Positions 60,089-64,000 of a stretch of 64,000 nucleotides of DNA are shown one piece after another. The DNA is from Agrobacterium vitis. GTDB lineage: Bacteria > Pseudomonadota > Alphaproteobacteria > Rhizobiales > Rhizobiaceae. The position numbers and the translations under genes are program-made. The first letter of the stretch is position 1, and every line of letters begins with the position of its first letter. Under the pieces are notes generated by a model. The model worked only from the letters and a program-made list of their open reading frames with translations, made no database searches and had not been told where the DNA came from. The stretch lies in contig NZ_JACXXJ020000005.1 in NCBI RefSeq assembly GCF_014926405.1, positions 315,001-379,000 of the forward strand, written 5' to 3'.

Positions 60089-61507
60089 ATGTTCGATCAA
60101 TTCGATGCCGTTCTTCTCGCGCGGATACAGTTTGCCTTCACGGTTTCTTTCCACATCATCTTTCCAGCTTTCTCAATCGGGCTCGCCAGCTATCTGGCCG
60201 TGCTGAACGGCTTGTACCTCTGGACCAAAAAACAGGTCTATTTTGAGCTGTTCAATTTCTGGAAGACGATCTTTGCCGTCGCCTTCGGCATGGGCGTGGT
60301 GTCGGGCATCGTGATGTCCTATCAGTTCGGCACCAATTGGTCGGTGTTTTCGGATAAGGCCGGGCCGGTGATCGGGCCGCTGATGGGCTATGAGGTGCTG
60401 ACGGCTTTCTTTCTTGAGGCAGGCTTCCTTGGCGTCATGCTGTTCGGTCTGCACCGGGTCGGGCCAAAGCTGCATTTCTTCGCCACCTGCATGGTTGCCT
60501 TCGGCACGCTGATTTCGGCCACCTGGATTCTCGCCGTCAATTCCTGGATGCAGACCCCCGCCGGTTTCGGCATGAACGATAAAGGCCAGTTCATCCCGCT
60601 CGACTGGTGGGCGGTGATCTTCAATCCGTCCTTCCCCTATCGGCTGGTGCATATGGTGTTGGCCGCCTATCTCACCACGGCGCTTGTGGTGGGGGCGGTG
60701 GGTGCCTGGCATCTGCTGCGCAAGACCGCGCCGCGCCGTGCTGGCAAGATGTTTTCGATGGCAATGGGCATGGTAGCCGTGGTTGCGCCGATCCAGATCC
60801 TGGCCGGTGATGCACACGGGCTGAACACATTGGAACATCAGCCAGTGAAAGTCATGGCCATGGAAGGTCATTATGACAGCCATCCCGATGGCGCGCCGCT
60901 CATCTTGTTCGGCATTCCCAATCCCGCCGAAAAACGGGTGGATTATGCCGTCGAGATTCCAAAACTCTCCAGCCTGATCCTCAAACACGACCTCAACGCG
61001 CCAATGGCCGGGCTGGATACCGTGCCGGATGAGCTGGAGCCGCCGGTTGCGGTGATTTTCTGGTCGTTCCGCGTCATGGTTGGCCTGGGCTTTGCCATGC
61101 TGGGACTGGGTCTCTGGAGCCTGTGGGCGCGCTATCGCCGCACACTCTACAGCAATGATTGGCTGCACCGCGCCGCTTTTGCCATGGGGCCCGCGGGCTT
61201 CATCGCGGTATTGAGCGGCTGGATCACTACCGAGGTGGGTCGCCAGCCCTACACGATCTACGGTCATTTGCTGACGGCGCAGTCCCATTCGCCAATTGCC
61301 GCGCCTGCGGTTGCGGCATCGCTGATCGCTTTCATTATCGTCTATTTCTTCGTGTTCGGGGCCGGAACCTTCTACATTCTGCGGCTGATGGCGCGGCTGC
61401 CGCGCGATCCGACGCCGGAAATTGGCGATGCACCGCTGCGCAGCGCCGGGATCACGCCGGGGCCAGCCCACCACACCCAAGGCAAAGGAGGCTCCCATGC
61501 CCTTTGA
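60089..61507 (+). CDS. cioA: Cytochrome bd-type quinol oxidase subunit I (CioA-like)
   Basis: 472 aa from ATG 60089, after GAGGTGCGCTG; the upstream extension to 60005 is not family-like. Nine-helix subunit I: His ligand in FTVSFHIIFPAF, acids in YEVLTAFFLEAGFLG, and the GWITTEVGRQPYTIYG block. The Q-loop is short, as in cyanide-insensitive CioA rather than E. coli CydA. Quinol oxidation with O2 reduction in the inner membrane. Overlaps cioB by 11 bp. Confidence 0.93.
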   Translation: MFDQFDAVLLARIQFAFTVSFHIIFPAFSIGLASYLAVLNGLYLWTKKQVYFELFNFWKTIFAVAFGMGVVSGIVMSYQFGTNWSVFSDKAGPVIGPLMGYEVLTAFFLEAGFLGVMLFGLHRVGPKLHFFATCMVAFGTLISATWILAVNSWMQTPAGFGMNDKGQFIPLDWWAVIFNPSFPYRLVHMVLAAYLTTALVVGAVGAWHLLRKTAPRRAGKMFSMAMGMVAVVAPIQILAGDAHGLNTLEHQPVKVMAMEGHYDSHPDGAPLILFGIPNPAEKRVDYAVEIPKLSSLILKHDLNAPMAGLDTVPDELEPPVAVIFWSFRVMVGLGFAMLGLGLWSLWARYRRTLYSNDWLHRAAFAMGPAGFIAVLSGWITTEVGRQPYTIYGHLLTAQSHSPIAAPAVAASLIAFIIVYFFVFGAGTFYILRLMARLPRDPTPEIGDAPLRSAGITPGPAHHTQGKGGSHAL

Positions 61508-62501
61508 TTATGCGTTCCTCTGGGCCGCGATCATCGCCTTTGCGGTGCTGGCCTATGTCATTCTCGACGGTTTCGATCTCGGCGTCGGCCTTTTGTTTCC
61601 GTTCTTCAAGAGCGAGCATGACCGTGACCAGATGATGAATTCGGTGGCGCCCGTCTGGGATGGCAACGAGACCTGGCTGGTGCTGGGTGGCGGCGGGTTG
61701 ATGGCGGTGTTTCCACTGGCCTATGCCACCATCCTGCCGGCGCTTTACATGCCGATCATTCTCATGCTGCTTGGTCTGATCTTTCGCGGCGTGGCCTTCG
61801 AATACCGCTGGCGCACGCGGCGCTGGAAGGGCGTTTGGGATGTCGGCTTTACCGGTGGTTCGCTGGTGGCGGGCTTTTCGCAAGGCGTGGCGCTGGGCGC
61901 GTTGGTGCAGGGCATTCCGGTCGTTGACCGCGCCTATGCCGGAGGCTGGTGGGACTGGCTGACACCGTTTTCGATTGCAACAGGCGTCGCTCTTGTGTTC
62001 GGCTACACGCTGCTGGGCGCAACCTGGCTGGTGTTCAAGACGGTCGGGCCGCTGCGCGCCCAGGCACAACGCTATGCGCTTGCCGCCGCCGTGCTGACGG
62101 TTGGGGCGATGGGCGTGTTCAGCCTGTGGACGCCGTGGTTGAAGCCGCATTATCTCGACCGCTGGTTCACCTTTCCGACGGCGGTGTTTTCCGTCATCGT
62201 GCCAATTCTGGTGCTCGGCTGCCTCTATCTGGTGTTCAAGGGGCTGCGCGACGGTAAGGACTGGCTGCCCTTCGTGGCGTCGCTTGCGCTGTTCGTGCTT
62301 GGCTATGTTGGTATCGGTATCAGTTTCTATCCCTATATCGTCCCCACCTCGGTGACGATCTGGGAAGCGGCGGCGCCCGATACCAGCCTGAAATTCCTAT
62401 TGGTTGGTGCGGCTATCCTTGTGCCGATCATTCTGATTTATACGACCTATGCCTATTGGGTGTTCCGAGGCAAGATCGATCCGGAAGAAGGGTATCATTG
62501 A
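61497..62501 (+). CDS. cioB: Cytochrome bd-type quinol oxidase subunit II (CioB-like)
   Basis: 334 aa; ATG 61497 follows AAAGGAGG. Multi-helix subunit II with FAVLAYVILDGFDLGVGLLFPF, WDGNETWLVLGGGGLMAVFPLAYA and IFRGVAFEYRWR, all standard for CydB/CioB. It completes the oxidase with subunit I. The stop overlaps the next small gene by one base, so the three are cotranscribed. Confidence 0.95.
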   Translation: MPFDYAFLWAAIIAFAVLAYVILDGFDLGVGLLFPFFKSEHDRDQMMNSVAPVWDGNETWLVLGGGGLMAVFPLAYATILPALYMPIILMLLGLIFRGVAFEYRWRTRRWKGVWDVGFTGGSLVAGFSQGVALGALVQGIPVVDRAYAGGWWDWLTPFSIATGVALVFGYTLLGATWLVFKTVGPLRAQAQRYALAAAVLTVGAMGVFSLWTPWLKPHYLDRWFTFPTAVFSVIVPILVLGCLYLVFKGLRDGKDWLPFVASLALFVLGYVGIGISFYPYIVPTSVTIWEAAAPDTSLKFLLVGAAILVPIILIYTTYAYWVFRGKIDPEEGYH

Positions 62502-62635
62502 TGGCGCAAGACATTGGGACAGAACCGAAATCGCTGAAACAGAAGATCCTGTGGTTTGCGATTTTCTGGATTGTCGGCGTGGCGGTGGTGGGCGCGGTTG
62601 CGGCCTCCATCCGGCTGGTGCTGATGCAATCATAA
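62501..62635 (+). CDS. Small membrane subunit, DUF2474-like, of the bd oxidase
   Basis: 44 aa (MAQDIGTEPKSLKQKILWF...). One membrane helix, AIFWIVGVAVVGAVAASIRLVL. Short DUF2474 proteins of this form regularly follow cioAB and probably play a CydX-like assembly role. Too short for usual gene callers. Confidence 0.75.
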   Translation: MAQDIGTEPKSLKQKILWFAIFWIVGVAVVGAVAASIRLVLMQS

Positions 62636-62752
62636 GGTTAGCCCGTTTTTTGCGATCCGGCCCTTAACATCAAGCAAGTCCATCGCCATATGGGCAAGGA
62701 AGGCTCATTTGGGCGCAACAGCCCGAACGGGCAGGTTTGGAGAGAGGACGTC

Positions 62753-63742
62753 ATGGGAAGAGCAGGCAGGATCATCGGCATCGTGGCAATCGGAGTGGCA
62801 GTAACCCTGTCAGCAGTCGATTTCGCGGAGGCCCGCCGGGCCGGAAGCTCCAGCAGTTTTGGCAGCCGTGGCGAGCGCACCTTTAGCGCGCCGCCCGCGA
62901 CCAGCACGGCCCCAACGACGGCAGCCCCCATTCAGCGGAGCATGACGCCGAATACTGGCGCGACAACGCCCGGCATGCAGCAGCCCGCTTCGCGTGGCCT
63001 GTTCGGCGGCATGGCCGGTGGTTTGATGGGCGGCCTTTTGATGGGCGGTCTGTTCGGCATGTTGCTCGGCGGCGGGTTCGGCGGTGCGGCTGGCATGTTC
63101 GGCATGTTGTTCCAACTGCTGCTGATTGGCGGCTTGATCATGCTGGCCATGCGGTTCTTCAACCGCAATCGCACGGCATCCTCCTATGCCGGTCCGGCTT
63201 CGCGCAATGATATGTCGCAGCCGGGGAACGCTCCTCAAGGATCGCCTGGCGGTTTCGGTGGCTTCTCCATTCCGAAAATGGGTTCTGGCGCGGCGCTCGG
63301 TGCCACTCGTCCGGCCGTTGTTAAGGCCGGTACAGATGATGTCGGCATCGGCCCGAAGGATCTGGAGATTTTCGAGAGCCTGCTGAAAGACATGCAGAAG
63401 GCCTATGCAGAGGAAGATTATTCGGCGCTTCGCCGGATCACCACGCCGGAAGCCATGTCCTACCTTGCCGAAGAGCTTGGTGAACATGCGACCAAGGGTG
63501 TCAAGAACGAGGTGCGCGATGTGCACCTTCTGCAGGGCGATCTGGCCGAAGCCTGGCGCGAAGGCACGGTTGATTATGCCACGGTCGCCATGCGCTATGA
63601 AGCCATCGATGTGATGCGTGATCGCGCCACCGGCGCTGTGGTGGATGGTGATCCCGATCATCCGCAGCAGTCGGTGGAAGTCTGGACCTTCGTGCGCCGT
63701 CCCGGTTCGGGCTGGAGCATCTCGGCAATCCAGTCGGCCTGA
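62753..63742 (+). CDS. Tim44-like domain membrane protein
   Basis: 329 aa from ATG 62753 after GAGAGGACG. N-terminal signal/helix (RIIGIVAIGVAVTLSAVDFAEA), a Ser/Thr/Ala-rich part, a Gly/Met-rich helical hairpin (GLFGGMAGGLMGGLLMGGLFGMLLGGG and LLIGGLIMLAMRFF, each membrane-like), and a C-terminal Tim44/MRPL45-type domain (about 210-329, DLEIFESLLKDMQKAYAEEDYSALRRITTPEAMSYLAEEL). Likely inner-membrane anchored; relatives such as TimA are linked to envelope protein handling. Monocistronic. Confidence 0.85.
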   Translation: MGRAGRIIGIVAIGVAVTLSAVDFAEARRAGSSSSFGSRGERTFSAPPATSTAPTTAAPIQRSMTPNTGATTPGMQQPASRGLFGGMAGGLMGGLLMGGLFGMLLGGGFGGAAGMFGMLFQLLLIGGLIMLAMRFFNRNRTASSYAGPASRNDMSQPGNAPQGSPGGFGGFSIPKMGSGAALGATRPAVVKAGTDDVGIGPKDLEIFESLLKDMQKAYAEEDYSALRRITTPEAMSYLAEELGEHATKGVKNEVRDVHLLQGDLAEAWREGTVDYATVAMRYEAIDVMRDRATGAVVDGDPDHPQQSVEVWTFVRRPGSGWSISAIQSA

Positions 63743-63784
63743 GACGAACGGACCAACAGTAAAAGCCAAGAGTTATGAGAGCCT

Positions 63785-63809
63785 CCGATCGCAAGATCGG
63801 GGGTTTTTT
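63785..63809 (+). terminator. Intrinsic terminator after the Tim44-like gene
   Basis: CCGATC (63785-63790) - GCAA - GATCGG (63795-63800) followed by GGGTTTTTTC. Confidence 0.85.
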
Positions 63810-64000
63810 CATGCGCCGTATTTGTGCGTCCGGCTCCTCCATTCATACCAAGGCTCTGACATGCTGACGCATCTTCGAGACTTGGTATTAGAAGAGGATC
63901 GTGCCGGTTCCGATTGACAGTACACGACGCTATCGTTTTTATCCGTGGCTTACTCCTCTGGCTTGCTAGCGTTCGTCATGTAAAACGATTCACTGGATCG
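63810..64000. other. Right window edge, no gene assigned
   Basis: Only an 18-codon frame (63861-63917) without RBS. A TTGACA hexamer at 63916-63921 may be a -35 box for a gene beyond the window. Confidence 0.35.

Noticed and set aside
60173..61498. 441-codon minus-strand frame under cioA
   Set aside because: Exact antisense shadow of a confident membrane protein; His/Arg-rich composition typical of a shadow.

Overview
The window reads as a chromosomal segment of a member of the Rhizobiaceae (Agrobacterium/Allorhizobium/Rhizobium type). It is GC-rich, with the alphaproteobacterial order ybgC-tolQRAB-pal-cpoB-tilS-ftsH, a ruvC-ruvA-ruvB locus, a serC-serA pair with a serC-type leader, and a cyanide-insensitive-type bd oxidase with a small DUF2474-like subunit. 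The species is an inference from gene order and protein character only.

Left core (1-17.8 kb): almost everything is on the minus strand. The envelope-maintenance Tol-Pal operon feeds into tilS and the start of ftsH. Upstream lie ybgC, a DinB-like protein, two overlapping NUDIX hydrolases, a Tat-exported metallophosphoesterase, and ruvB. A VapBC-type toxin-antitoxin pair sits inside the ruv operon between ruvA and ruvB. Then come a luciferase-like oxidoreductase, an outer-membrane beta-barrel protein, a sterol-desaturase-like hydroxylase and a DoxX protein.

Genomic island (about 17.8-57.0 kb): a ~39 kb element sits in the serC leader. A perfect 30-bp direct repeat (17815-17844 and 56966-56995), followed at both ends by the first 12 bases of serC, marks attL and attR. 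Doubled TGTGTCAG sites with 12-bp period lie just inside both ends and look like integrase arm sites. The island begins with a temperate-phage-like early module: integrase, excisionase, HNH protein, CI-like and Cro-like repressors with shared operator motifs, a CII-position HTH-like protein, a replication-type winged-helix protein and a NusG-like protein. No capsid, terminase or tail gene follows. The cargo is weaponry: (i) a type VI secretion cargo cluster vgrG-DUF2169-PAAR-like-RHS toxin-immunity plus a double AP2-like protein; (ii) a retron with RT, HTH protein, a tiny membrane protein and a recognisable msr-msd-like RNA; (iii) a ~1200-aa SIR2-domain protein; (iv) a three-gene envelope operon of unknown role; (v) a PD-(D/E)XK nuclease; (vi) a Shango-type system (TerB protein, DUF2791 ATPase, Lhr-like helicase) coupled to a membrane peptidoglycan-binding protein; (vii) a 2H phosphoesterase.

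Right core (57.0-64 kb): serC and serA (serine biosynthesis), cioA/cydA-cioB/cydB with a 44-aa accessory protein, and a Tim44-like membrane protein. Because the island entered at the serC leader, serC now depends on a promoter supplied by the island end, while the old promoter is stranded 39 kb away.

Most notable: the retron-like RNA whose predicted 3' pairing segment contains the start codon of a 44-aa membrane peptide; the promoter and leader replacement at serC; and the combination of T6SS offence with several anti-phage systems on a phage-derived chassis lacking virion genes.
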